From Oceanimonas sp052119705 (GTDB lineage Bacteria; Pseudomonadota; Gammaproteobacteria; Enterobacterales; Aeromonadaceae), in assembly GCF_052119705.1 (NCBI RefSeq), contig NZ_JBGQOP010000017.1, positions 1 through 64,000 on the forward strand: 64,000 bases of DNA, written 5' to 3'. Position 1 is the first letter of the stretch. Each line of letters starts with the position of its first letter. Below, piece after piece: positions 35,920-44,433 of the stretch. The notes below the pieces were generated by a model. That model ran no database searches. It was not told the DNA's origin and worked only from the letters and a program-made list of their open reading frames with translations. The position numbers and the translations under genes are program-made.

Positions 35920-37476
35920 ATGATGCAACACAAAAAATCGGTATTTTATATATCGTTAATTCTTAGCTTGATGTTAATTAGCTTGGGTGTGTTTATCCCT
36001 GACAAACTGGAGAGTTTCTCCAATGGTTCACTCAGCTTTATCTATAACAACCTAGGTTGGTTTATTCTGGGTAGTGTGTTTATCTTCTTTTTATTTTGTA
36101 TGTATTTAGGAATGTCAAAGTTTGGCCATATACGGCTTGGCGATGACACGGATCGGCCCGAATACAATACGGCGACTTGGATTGGCATGTTATTCAGTGC
36201 CTCCATTGGTATTAGCCTGGTATTTTGGGGCATTGCGGAACCTGTTTCATATTATATAGCCCCACCGTTTGGCGCTGGCTCTAGCGATCAGTCGGCAAAA
36301 GTTGCCATGCAGTATGTTTATTTGCATTGGGGTGTGTCGGCTTGGTCTTGTTATGCCTTAGTGGGCGTATCGCTGGCGTTCTTTCAATTTAGAAAAAAAT
36401 TGCCAGCTTCACTGAGCTCGGTCTTTTATCCACTGATCGGCGATAGAATAAGAGGCCCCATCGGCAAGTGGATTGATGTGTTGGTTATTCTTTCTGTGGT
36501 CATTGGCATAGCTACCTCGCTGGGTTTTGGTACCTTGCAGGTAAATAGCGGTATTAATTCACTGTGGGGGTTCCCGATTAGCACCACCACCCAGGTCATC
36601 ATCATTGCTCTGGTCACTGTGGTGTATATCTCGTCCACCATCTCGGGTTTGCAGGGTGCTATCAAACATCTTTCTAATCTGAATATGCTGCTCGCCTTTG
36701 CCTTGCTGGCCTTCGTGCTGATCATGGGTCCTACGCAAACCATTTTTAAAGTGCTGTTTCAGGGTATTGGCGACTATGCACAAAACTTTGTCAGCATGTC
36801 GTTTCGTACCGAGCCGTATGGTGACGGCAAGTGGATTGCTAACTGGACCTTATTTTACTTTGGCTGGTGGATTGCCTGGGCACCGTTAGTGGGTAGCTTT
36901 GTGGCGCGTATTTCTAAAGGCAGAACCATTAAAGAGTTTATGATGGGCGCGGTATTCATTCCCGCACTGGGTTCCTTCGTTTGGTTTGCGGTGATGGGTG
37001 GCTCTGCTATTCATATCATTCAAAACTTAGGTGAAGTGGCATTGGCAGAAGCGGTAAAAACCGATGTGACTTCAGCGTTGTTTAAGTTCTTAGAATATTT
37101 CCCTATGAGTACTTCCCTCAGCATTTTAGCCATGGTGTTGGTACTGATATTCTTTATTACCTCGGCAAACTCGGCAGTATTCGTATTGGGTATGATCAGT
37201 GAAAATGGTAACCCTAATCCCACTACCACTACCAAGGTTATCTGGGGTGTGGTGATCGCCGGTATTGCGATGGTGTTGATGATGACGGGTGGTTTGTCTG
37301 GCTTGCAATCGGCACTGGTGGCCACGGCACTGCCGTTGTCGGTACTGATGCTATTAATGTGTTATTCCACTTACAAAGGCTTGAAAGAAGAAATAGACGG
37401 GCCAAGCATGGTTGTCATGCACAATGCAGACGATAAACAAAGTTTGCGCACCACCATATTGACCGAGGAAGTCTAA
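35920..37476 (+). CDS. BCCT-family transporter (carnitine/betaine type)
   Basis: Inner-membrane uptake protein for quaternary ammonium compounds. The start at 35920 (518 aa) has GGAG seven bases upstream. An in-frame GTG at 35881 is less likely. About 12 helices are visible. The BCCT hallmark in TM8, GWWIAWAPLVGSFVARISKG, is intact, as are SIGISLVFWGIAEP and FFITSANSAVFVLGM. The C-terminal tail is short and not strongly charged, which argues for a nutrient carrier rather than an osmosensing BetP type. Divergent from cntA, it is the probable carnitine importer of the locus. Confidence 0.9.
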   Translation: MMQHKKSVFYISLILSLMLISLGVFIPDKLESFSNGSLSFIYNNLGWFILGSVFIFFLFCMYLGMSKFGHIRLGDDTDRPEYNTATWIGMLFSASIGISLVFWGIAEPVSYYIAPPFGAGSSDQSAKVAMQYVYLHWGVSAWSCYALVGVSLAFFQFRKKLPASLSSVFYPLIGDRIRGPIGKWIDVLVILSVVIGIATSLGFGTLQVNSGINSLWGFPISTTTQVIIIALVTVVYISSTISGLQGAIKHLSNLNMLLAFALLAFVLIMGPTQTIFKVLFQGIGDYAQNFVSMSFRTEPYGDGKWIANWTLFYFGWWIAWAPLVGSFVARISKGRTIKEFMMGAVFIPALGSFVWFAVMGGSAIHIIQNLGEVALAEAVKTDVTSALFKFLEYFPMSTSLSILAMVLVLIFFITSANSAVFVLGMISENGNPNPTTTTKVIWGVVIAGIAMVLMMTGGLSGLQSALVATALPLSVLMLLMCYSTYKGLKEEIDGPSMVVMHNADDKQSLRTTILTEEV

Positions 37477-37564
37477 GATTAATGATTGATACGCCCGACC
37501 CTTGAGCTGAGAGAGGGCGTTAATATGCTAATGCTCTAAGTTTTACTTACACATGAGTATTATT

Positions 37565-37601
37565 AAAAATCCCTGACTTGCGAGAGTCCGGGATTTTTTT
37601 G
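37565..37601 (+). terminator. Terminator of the BCCT gene
   Basis: Hairpin AATCCC-GACT ... AGTC-GGGATT followed by seven T on the + strand, about 90 bp after the stop. It lies close to the convergent zntB-like gene. Confidence 0.85.
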
Positions 37602-37619
37602 CTTCAGCCATTATCACCA

Positions 37620-38666
37620 CTACCACCAGCGTCTCAGTTTTAGCCATAGAGCCAAGGCTAAGGCGAGCAGTACTAGCAGACTAAAAAATATACTAAAGGC
37701 CCAGGGGTGCTCGGCGCCGGGAATGCCGGCCAAGTTAACGCCAAATAGACCGGTTAAAAAGGTGGCGGGTAAAAACAATAACGCCAAAATTGAGATCTGA
37801 TAGGCGCGCCTGTTGGTGGCGGCCGTCATCATATTATTAATTTCATCGGCCAAAATCGCGGTGCGCGCCACGCCAGCATCTAAGTCATCTAACCAGCGGC
37901 GCAAGCGCTCGGCGATCTCCAGTAAACGGCGGCGGTCGTCGTCTTCAAGCCAAGAGATTTTTTCGCTGGCAAGCCGTGCCACTAAATCGCGCTGGGGTGA
38001 TAAGTAACGGCGGATTAAGATTAATTGCTTACGTATCCGGCTTAAGTGGCCGCCGGCGGGCTGCTGATTTTCGAGTACGGTTTCTTCGAGGGCCAAAATA
38101 TCATCGTGTAAGGAGTCGACAAACTCTCCGGCGCGGTCGGTCAAGGTATCGCACATTTCTACCAGCCAGTCGCCGGTGTTGACTGGCCCTGCTTGTTCTT
38201 GTAACTGTTGATAGACATCTTGCTCAGACAATAAAGGCCGGCGGCGGCTGCTGATAATCAGCTGGGCATTAATAAAGATGCGCAGTGCCACCATTTCTTC
38301 GGGCTTGTCTTGGTCGTTATGATTAATACCGCGCAACACCAATAACAGGCCGTCGCCATAGCGCAGTAACTTAGGTCGATTGCTTTGGCCTAATAATGCC
38401 TCGCGGGCTGCTTCGTTTAATAACGACGTTTTGAACAACCACTTTTGCGCCTCAGGTCGGCCGTAATCTAGATGTAACCAAGCCGGATGATTATCAAATA
38501 ACGGCTTGTCTGCCAGCAGCGGCGTCATGCCACCATCGCCGGTGAGTTGTAAGCTATAGATGCTCTGCTTGGGCACTAATTCCATCTTGGTCTCTTCTTT
38601 GTGGGGCTTGGCGGTCTTTTTATTGCGGTTAAACATATTAACTAATCGCCAACTAATTGCGATCAA
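37620..38666 (-). CDS. zntB: ZntB/CorA-family zinc transporter
   Basis: A two-helix pentameric metal transporter of the inner membrane. It is 348 aa from the first ATG, against about 327 in E. coli, so a start at residue 11 or 28 is possible. A large cytosolic N-terminal domain and long helix precede the two C-terminal membrane helices. The channel motif is GVN (FGVNLAGIPG), followed by a WAFSIFFSLLVLLALALAL helix and a basic tail. ZntB rather than CorA is suggested by the TDRAGEFVDSLHDDILALEE region. It converges with the BCCT gene and diverges from the ABC exporter. Confidence 0.85.
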   Translation of the reverse strand: MIAISWRLVNMFNRNKKTAKPHKEETKMELVPKQSIYSLQLTGDGGMTPLLADKPLFDNHPAWLHLDYGRPEAQKWLFKTSLLNEAAREALLGQSNRPKLLRYGDGLLLVLRGINHNDQDKPEEMVALRIFINAQLIISSRRRPLLSEQDVYQQLQEQAGPVNTGDWLVEMCDTLTDRAGEFVDSLHDDILALEETVLENQQPAGGHLSRIRKQLILIRRYLSPQRDLVARLASEKISWLEDDDRRRLLEIAERLRRWLDDLDAGVARTAILADEINNMMTAATNRRAYQISILALLFLPATFLTGLFGVNLAGIPGAEHPWAFSIFFSLLVLLALALALWLKLRRWW

Positions 38667-38711
38667 ATGGGTATCATAGGCGAATTCCGGTTTTTTTATC
38701 TAGGTTGATGC

Positions 38712-40517
38712 ATGCGACGCGGTTCTTTTTCTCCTGAAGCGGGCGATAGCAGGTTTAATTGGCAAACCTTGCGCACGCTACTGCCTTATTTATTGGAATA
38801 TCGGTTGCGTATCACGTTGGCATTGGTGTGCTTAGTCGCGGCTAAGGTGGCTAGTGTGGGCTTGCCTTTTATTTTGAAGCACATAGTTGATGCTTTAGAT
38901 AAAGGCGTGGCCAGTGACGGCGTAGCTAAAATATTGGTTTTACCTTTAGGCTTATTATTGGCTTATGGCGTAATGCGGCTAGCTAACGTCTTGCTGGGAG
39001 AAATTCGCGATGCGCTGTTTGGCCGAGTGACCGAACGTACCATGCGCCGCATCGGATTAACGGTATTCAGACATCTGCATCGGCTGGAGCTGGATTTTCA
39101 TCTAAATCGTAATACCGGTGGCCTGTCGCGCGATGTGGAGCGGGGCGTGTCCGGGGTCAGTTTTCTGCTGCGTTTCATGGTGTTCAATATAGTGCCGACG
39201 CTGTTTGAAATTGCCATGGTGATTGGCGTGTTGCTGGTTAACTATTCCATTTGGTTTGCGCTGGTCACCTTGGTGGCGGTGGTGTTCTATATCGGCTGGT
39301 CTGTGATTGCCACCGATTGGCGCACCGGCTATGTGCGCGCGGCTAATCTTGCCGACTCGCAAAGTAATACCCGTGCCGTAGACAGCCTGCTGAATTTTGA
39401 AACCGTGAAGTATTTTACTAACGAGCACCATGAGGCAGAACGCTACGATAAAGATTTGGCCGAGTGGGAAATCGCACGGCGCAACAATCGCTTAAGTTTG
39501 TTTGCACTCAATGGCGGCCAAGCGCTGATTATTGCCATCGCCATGACGGTGATGATGATCTTGGCTGGAAAGAATGTGGTGGCAGGCACCATGACGCTGG
39601 GCGATTTTGTGTTAATTAACGCCTTTATGATGCAGCTATTTTTACCGCTGAATTTCTTGGGCTTCGTGTACCGAGAAATGAAAAGCTCCATGGCTAACGT
39701 GGAGCGTATGTTTGCCTTGCTGCGCCGTAAACCGGCGATTAATGATGCAATCGAGGCGACCGAGCTGGCGATTAGCCAAGGTGCCATTGAGTTTAACGAG
39801 GTGAGCTTTGGCTACGGATCTGAGCGAGTGATTTTAGATCGGGTGAGCTTTAGCGTACGCGCTCAGCAAAAAGTGGCAATAGTGGGCGCCAGTGGCTCGG
39901 GCAAGTCGACGCTGGTGAAGCTGTTGTTTCGATTTTATGACGTAGATGCCGGTAGCATCTTGATTGATGGTCAAGATATTCGCCACATTACGCAAAGCTC
40001 ACTACGCCAAGCCATTGGCATAGTGCCGCAAGATACTGTGTTATTTAACGCCTCTATCTTTGACAATATTCGCTACGGACGCATTAATGCTTCTGATGCA
40101 GAAGTGCTCGAAGCTATCCGCCTCGCGCATTTAAGCGATTTTATTACCCGCTTGCCGGAAGGCGTCGACACGCTGGTGGGCGAGCGCGGCCTTAAGCTCA
40201 GTGGCGGCGAAAAGCAGCGAGTGGCGATTGCGCGTACCATTCTTAAACGGCCCGCCATCTTAGTATTTGATGAGGCCACCTCATCCTTGGACAGTCGCTC
40301 CGAGCAAAGCATATTGCAGGCCATTGCCGAGGTGTCGCGGGGGCAAACCAGTCTAGTAATAGCACACCGCTTATCCACTATTGTTGATGCGGACCATATT
40401 TTAGTGATGGATCATGGCCGCATAGTGGAGCAAGGCAGCCATGATGAGTTATTAGCTCAACAAGGTCGCTATGCCCAGCTGTGGAATATTCAACGGCAAC
40501 AGCATGCACCAGATTGA
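38712..40517 (+). CDS. Atm1/HMT1-type ABC exporter
   Basis: A 601-aa half-transporter: a membrane domain of six helices (about 25-335) fused to an ATPase domain (about 365-590). Walker A GASGSGKST, Q-loop VPQDTVLFN, signature LKLSGGEKQRVAIART, Walker B ILVFDEATSSLD and the H-loop IAHRLST are all present. The segment SLLNFETVKYFTNE is characteristic of the Atm1 branch, which exports glutathione-linked sulfur species or heavy-metal conjugates. A bacterial homologue confers resistance to mercury conjugates. The substrate here is unknown. It is next to a ZntB-like gene. Confidence 0.9.
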   Translation: MRRGSFSPEAGDSRFNWQTLRTLLPYLLEYRLRITLALVCLVAAKVASVGLPFILKHIVDALDKGVASDGVAKILVLPLGLLLAYGVMRLANVLLGEIRDALFGRVTERTMRRIGLTVFRHLHRLELDFHLNRNTGGLSRDVERGVSGVSFLLRFMVFNIVPTLFEIAMVIGVLLVNYSIWFALVTLVAVVFYIGWSVIATDWRTGYVRAANLADSQSNTRAVDSLLNFETVKYFTNEHHEAERYDKDLAEWEIARRNNRLSLFALNGGQALIIAIAMTVMMILAGKNVVAGTMTLGDFVLINAFMMQLFLPLNFLGFVYREMKSSMANVERMFALLRRKPAINDAIEATELAISQGAIEFNEVSFGYGSERVILDRVSFSVRAQQKVAIVGASGSGKSTLVKLLFRFYDVDAGSILIDGQDIRHITQSSLRQAIGIVPQDTVLFNASIFDNIRYGRINASDAEVLEAIRLAHLSDFITRLPEGVDTLVGERGLKLSGGEKQRVAIARTILKRPAILVFDEATSSLDSRSEQSILQAIAEVSRGQTSLVIAHRLSTIVDADHILVMDHGRIVEQGSHDELLAQQGRYAQLWNIQRQQHAPD

Positions 40518-40713
40518 TGCCGCTGGAATGGTGGACAGCATTGTCTGGATGCCTAGCTGGCGCAGCGCTGGTTAAGGCACAAATCAAAGCAAGTGTCGTT
40601 TTGCCGATTATTCTGGCTGACGGTAGCAGGTAATCTGACGATGCTGGTTGTTTTCGGTTACGGCGTGTGGGCACTCTGAGCCATGTGCAGGGGAATCTTG
40701 CTTTCGACAGGTG

Positions 40714-40739
40714 AAAAAAGCGGGCCCAGGCCCGCTTTA
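40714..40739 (-). terminator. Terminator of the PepSY gene
   Basis: Hairpin AAAGCGGGCC / GGCCCGCTTT with a two-base loop and T run on the - strand, 13 bp after the PepSY gene's stop. Confidence 0.85.
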
Positions 40740-40751
40740 GTAATAAGTGAA

Positions 40752-42125
40752 TCAGACCGGCTCGTGGAGCCGGGTGCTAGCGGCCAGCCGGTAGCGAAGC
40801 ATATCTATCAGTAAAAACACCAGCAGGCTGGCGCCCATCACCGGCAGGCCCAACCCCAGTGTTAGGGCAAGCACCAGCGTAACGATGCGACTCGCGGTGT
40901 TCAGCCTGCGCCAGGCCTGACTAAGTAATAGCGTGCCGGGAGTCGGCCGCCGCCGCCACCACATGCGATAACCGAGTAAGATCATCACCAGCAGACCCAG
41001 GCCAAAAGCCGCCAGCAATAGCTGGTTGGCTAGGCCAAACAAGACCCCCATGTGCGCATCAATTCCCCAGCGGATCAGCTTGGCAACCAATGGAAATTGC
41101 GCAAAATCGGCTCGGCTGGTTACGCGCATCTGCTGCGGATCGACGGCCACGCTGTCTACCTGGGTGGGCCAGGATCTGTCCACCTCGCGCACTAGCCAGG
41201 CGGTGCCGGTCTGTTGAGCGGGGCGAATTTCCAGCAAGTTGGCATCAATACCGGCCGCCCGAGCGGTGGTGAGTACGGGATCGAACAGTGCCGGGTTGAT
41301 CGGTATCGGCATGGGAGCTGGCTGAGCAGGGTGCCCATGATGGCCTGCATGCTCATCCACGGCCACGGCGGGGTCTGTCAGTTGCAGCGAGACCGAGGGC
41401 GTGACCCAGTTCAGGCAGGAGCGAAGGGTGTCGATATTGCCTCCGGCCCATTTGGACCAGGTCAGGCCGGTGGCCGAGAAGAACAACAGGCCCGCCATAA
41501 TCCACAGGCCAATCAGGCTGTGCCAGCGGCGCAGGCGACGCCGGGGGCCGCGGTTGGCCTGCCTGCTGCGCCACCACAGCAGCACACCGCTCAGGGCTGC
41601 AATCCACAACCAGGACGCAGCCAGCTCGCTGTATAGGCGACCAGCCTCTCCTAGCATCAGGTGTCGGTGTAGATAGTCCAGCACAATGCGCAGCGGCAGT
41701 ATGCCGCTGCTGCCATAGCTGACCAGCTGGCCCTTGATTTCTAGGCTGACCGGATCTACGAATACCGCCAGACTTTCGCCGTCGTTAAGTTCAGGTTGAC
41801 TGAACAGAACACGGCTGTTGCTGCCGGGAGCGGGCGCCGGGCGCACGGCCGTCAGGGTTGCGTCGCCGTTCAGGCTGGCGCGGGCGGCCGCTATCTGTTC
41901 GGCCAGCGGGCGGGTCGGGCCGATCGAGTCAGTGAACAGCTGCTCAGCGTAAAGTTGGCTTTCCAGCTGAGGGGTGAGTACATAGAGCACGCCGCTCAGG
42001 GTGGCGACGAGAATGAAGGGGCCGATAAACAGGCCGATGTAAAAATGTAGCCGGAGCAAAAAAGCGGTCAGGCTTGCTGAGCCCGGCTTGCGCCGCACGG
42101 TGGCGGCAACATCTGGTGATGACAT
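40752..42125 (-). CDS. PepSY-associated membrane protein (siderophore/iron-reductase type)
   Basis: A multi-helix inner-membrane protein. The start at 42125 (457 aa) has AAGGA eight bases upstream. An in-frame ATG 39 bases earlier lacks one. It has an N-terminal helix (LRLHFYIGLFIGPFILVATLSGVLYVLTP), two PepSY-like periplasmic parts, paired histidines (LHRHLMLGE, RRWHSLIGLWIM) and a His-rich stretch (HAGHHGHP), then further helices. Family members often sit beside TonB receptors and are thought to reduce ferric siderophores. The locus has no receptor gene. Its base composition is visibly richer in G and C than the flanking genes. Confidence 0.78.
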   Translation of the reverse strand: MSSPDVAATVRRKPGSASLTAFLLRLHFYIGLFIGPFILVATLSGVLYVLTPQLESQLYAEQLFTDSIGPTRPLAEQIAAARASLNGDATLTAVRPAPAPGSNSRVLFSQPELNDGESLAVFVDPVSLEIKGQLVSYGSSGILPLRIVLDYLHRHLMLGEAGRLYSELAASWLWIAALSGVLLWWRSRQANRGPRRRLRRWHSLIGLWIMAGLLFFSATGLTWSKWAGGNIDTLRSCLNWVTPSVSLQLTDPAVAVDEHAGHHGHPAQPAPMPIPINPALFDPVLTTARAAGIDANLLEIRPAQQTGTAWLVREVDRSWPTQVDSVAVDPQQMRVTSRADFAQFPLVAKLIRWGIDAHMGVLFGLANQLLLAAFGLGLLVMILLGYRMWWRRRPTPGTLLLSQAWRRLNTASRIVTLVLALTLGLGLPVMGASLLVFLLIDMLRYRLAASTRLHEPV

Positions 42126-42230
42126 GACAATTCCTTTTAAGGGGGCGCCCAGGGCGCACACCAAGGCGCGTCTGTCCGGCGAGGCGGACAGACCAAAAGC
42201 CGCTGTAGGCGGCAGTATCAGGCGGAGTTG

Positions 42231-42590
42231 TCAGTGGCGAGGCGGTGCCCGAGCCAGAAAGGGCGGCCTGGGCCGACGAAACGAGGTGAATGACAGGCGC
42301 AGAACCCGAAAACGTAGCAAGGCCGCGGTGGCAGCCAGCAGGGGCACGCTCAGCGTCAGCCAGAGCAGTTGGCCAAGCAGGGTACAATAGCCGCAGGCAT
42401 CGTGGCTAGCATGGTCGTGGGTGGGGATATCGCTGTCGTGAGAGTGATGAGTACGGTGCTCAGCCGTTGGCGGTGAATGCTGCGCCTGCAGGTAACGGGA
42501 TATCGGTGGCGCCAGATAAATCATCAGGGTCGCCAACAGAGCCAACCAGGCGGCCGAAAGGCGGTGTCTATGATAAAAAGCGTACAGCAA
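42231..42590 (-). CDS. DUF2946 family protein
   Basis: A 119-aa protein with one N-terminal membrane segment, a His-rich periplasmic stretch (HRTHHSHDSDIPTHDHASHD) ending in the conserved CGYC pair, then one or two hydrophobic helices. This arrangement fits DUF2946, often found with copper or iron uptake genes. The His cluster and CxxC suggest metal binding (inference). It is the likely first gene of an operon with the PepSY gene 105 bp downstream. Confidence 0.7.
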   Translation of the reverse strand: MLYAFYHRHRLSAAWLALLATLMIYLAPPISRYLQAQHSPPTAEHRTHHSHDSDIPTHDHASHDACGYCTLLGQLLWLTLSVPLLAATAALLRFRVLRLSFTSFRRPRPPFLARAPPRH

Positions 42591-42701
42591 CCGGTATTCC
42601 CGAGCCTGTTGAAATGAGTCGTCACTTTAACAGTCAAGTCAGAATATGGACAGAGCCTGCGGGGCTTATACTTGCACAGGCAATGGTGTGAAGGAGCCGT
42701 T

Positions 42702-43337
42702 ATGAGAGATAGCATTTTCATGATTTTTATGGCGTGTGTGCTGTGGCCGCTGCAGGCGGTGGCGCTGGAGCTTTCACCGGCCGATATGCTTGGCTGGGAG
42801 CACAAGCGCTTTGCCGGAGATACCGAGTACCGGCTGGTGTTCGACCCCCAGCTGCAGCAGCAGGTGGTGCGAGCCAGCAGCCGAGCGGCGGCGTCGGGTC
42901 TTTTCTATGAGCAACGGATCGATCTGGATGCCACTCCTTGGCTCAGCTGGCGCTGGCGAGTAGAACAATTTCCGACCGTAACCAAGGAGCGCGCGAAGTT
43001 GGGGGACGATTTTGCGGTGCGGGTTTATGTGGTGGTGCGCGACGGCTGGACTCGGCTGAGCAGTAAAGCCATCAGCTACGTCTGGGCACAGCAGGCTAAC
43101 GCGGGGCAGACTTGGGCAAATCCCTTCGCCGGCGATAAAGCTATGATGTGGGCGCTGCGTAATCGCCAAGATGGTGATGGTTGGATAAGCGAAAAACGCA
43201 ATATCAAGGCGGATTTGCGGCGGCTGTTCGGCAAAGACTTTCGTTATCTTGACGCCGTCGCCATTATGAGCGACGCCGATAATAGCAACAGCAGCGCCAT
43301 CGGCTATTATACGGGCTTGGTATTTACCCGCGAATGA
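42702..43337 (+). CDS. DUF3047 family exported protein
   Basis: A 211-aa protein with a signal peptide (MRDSIFMIFMACVLWPLQAVA). AAGGAG lies five bases before this ATG. The body (LSWRWRVEQFP, DDFAVRVYVVVRDG, ISYVWAQ, GYYTGLVFTRE) is that of DUF3047, a beta-rich periplasmic family without known function. It overlaps the start of the next frame by four bases, so the two are probably one operon. Divergent from DUF2946/PepSY. Confidence 0.75.
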   Translation: MRDSIFMIFMACVLWPLQAVALELSPADMLGWEHKRFAGDTEYRLVFDPQLQQQVVRASSRAAASGLFYEQRIDLDATPWLSWRWRVEQFPTVTKERAKLGDDFAVRVYVVVRDGWTRLSSKAISYVWAQQANAGQTWANPFAGDKAMMWALRNRQDGDGWISEKRNIKADLRRLFGKDFRYLDAVAIMSDADNSNSSAIGYYTGLVFTRE

Positions 43338-43366
43338 TATTGCTCCATAACGAGGTTGCAACACCG

Positions 43367-43798
43367 ATGAAAAGAATTCTGCTTATCCTGCTGGTATGCT
43401 TTGGCTTCGCCGGCAACCTGCCTCAAAACCCGCCACTGTTTAGTGTGTTATCAAGCGCCCTGGCCGCCACCGATCCGCTCGCGCAGGCGTACCAGAACCG
43501 GCAGAGCGATGTGCAAGTAGAGGGCAGTGGCCGAGTGGTTCGTCTGCTAAAGGATGACAATAAGGGCTCCCGTCATCAGCGATTTTTATTGGTCTTGCCG
43601 AGTGGTCAGACGTTGCTGATTGCCCATAATATCGATTTGGCACCGCGGATCGACACCCTGAAAGTCGGCGATACGGTGGCGTTTTACGGTGAGTATGAAT
43701 GGAATAAAAAAGGCGGCGTGGTGCACTGGACTCACCACGATCCTAAAGGACGCCATCTAGGTGGCTGGCTGCAACACAATGGCAAACGGTATCAATAG
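43367..43798 (+). CDS. DUF3465 family exported protein
   Basis: A 143-aa protein with a signal peptide (MKRILLILLVCFGFAGNLP). An in-frame ATG at 43334, overlapping the DUF3047 stop, is an alternative start with 11 extra residues. The fold-defining part (VVRLLKDDNKGSRHQRFLLVLPSGQTLLIAHNIDLAPR ... FYGEYEWNKKGGVVHWTHHDPKGRH; only short parts matter here) resembles an OB-like DUF3465 domain. The HWTHHDP motif suggests a metal or nucleic-acid site, but nothing firm is known. Confidence 0.72.
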   Translation: MKRILLILLVCFGFAGNLPQNPPLFSVLSSALAATDPLAQAYQNRQSDVQVEGSGRVVRLLKDDNKGSRHQRFLLVLPSGQTLLIAHNIDLAPRIDTLKVGDTVAFYGEYEWNKKGGVVHWTHHDPKGRHLGGWLQHNGKRYQ

Positions 43799-43832
43799 TC
43801 TGCCATTGGATATTTGAAAAGAGCACTCAATC

Positions 43833-44381
43833 ATGTCAGAACAAGATCAGTACATAGCACACACCGAAAATTGGGTGAAACAGGTGATCATGAAATTTAA
43901 CCTGTGCCCTTTTGCTCGCCGCGAGGTGGAGCGCGCCAGTATTCGCTATGCGGTGATTGCAGCGCATAAACCTAAAGCCGTGTTGCTGGCGCTACTAGCC
44001 GAATGCGCCTTGCTTGATCAAGACCCTGCAATAGAAACCACCTTAGTGATATTGCCGCGCGGTTTTGAAGGCTTTTATGCTTATTTAGACTTGGTCGACT
44101 TGGCAGAAGACATGCTGCTCGAGCAAGGCTATGAAGGTAAGTATCAGCTGGCGAGCTTTCACCCAGACTATTGCTTCGAGGGCGAGGCCCAAGATGATGC
44201 GGCCAATTACACTAACCGCTCGCCTTACCCGACCCTGCATTTGATCCGCGAAGCCAGCATGGCGCAGGTGCTGACCGATTATCCTAACCCTGAGTCCATT
44301 CCTGAGCGCAATGTAGAATTTGCCCGGCGCAAAGGCGCAGATTTCTTCGTTAAGTTACTGGCCAATTGCAGTAAGCACTAA
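43833..44381 (+). CDS. DUF1415 family protein
   Basis: A 182-aa cytosolic protein with the DUF1415 landmarks: NWVKQVIMKFNLCPFARRE near the N-terminus, LVILPRGFEGFYAYLDLV, YQLASFHPDYCFEG and NYTNRSPYPTLHLIRE. The family is common in proteobacteria and uncharacterised. The conserved Cys/His pairs hint at metal binding. It lies 34 bp after the DUF3465 gene and may be read together with it. Confidence 0.82.
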   Translation: MSEQDQYIAHTENWVKQVIMKFNLCPFARREVERASIRYAVIAAHKPKAVLLALLAECALLDQDPAIETTLVILPRGFEGFYAYLDLVDLAEDMLLEQGYEGKYQLASFHPDYCFEGEAQDDAANYTNRSPYPTLHLIREASMAQVLTDYPNPESIPERNVEFARRKGADFFVKLLANCSKH

Positions 44382-44384
44382 CGT

Positions 44385-44416
44385 ATAAGTGCATAAGTGC
44401 ATAAGTGCATAAGCGT
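44385..44416. repeat. 8-bp tandem repeat
   Basis: Three perfect ATAAGTGC units and a fourth diverged ATAAGCGT follow the DUF1415 stop directly, between convergent genes. Copy number may vary between strains. Confidence 0.85.
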
Positions 44417-44433
44417 ATAAAGGCGAGGCGCGG

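Noticed and set aside
41214..41676. Open frames opposite the PepSY gene
   Set aside because: GC-rich coding sequence leaves antisense frames open; the sense frame has a clear family match and a ribosome site.
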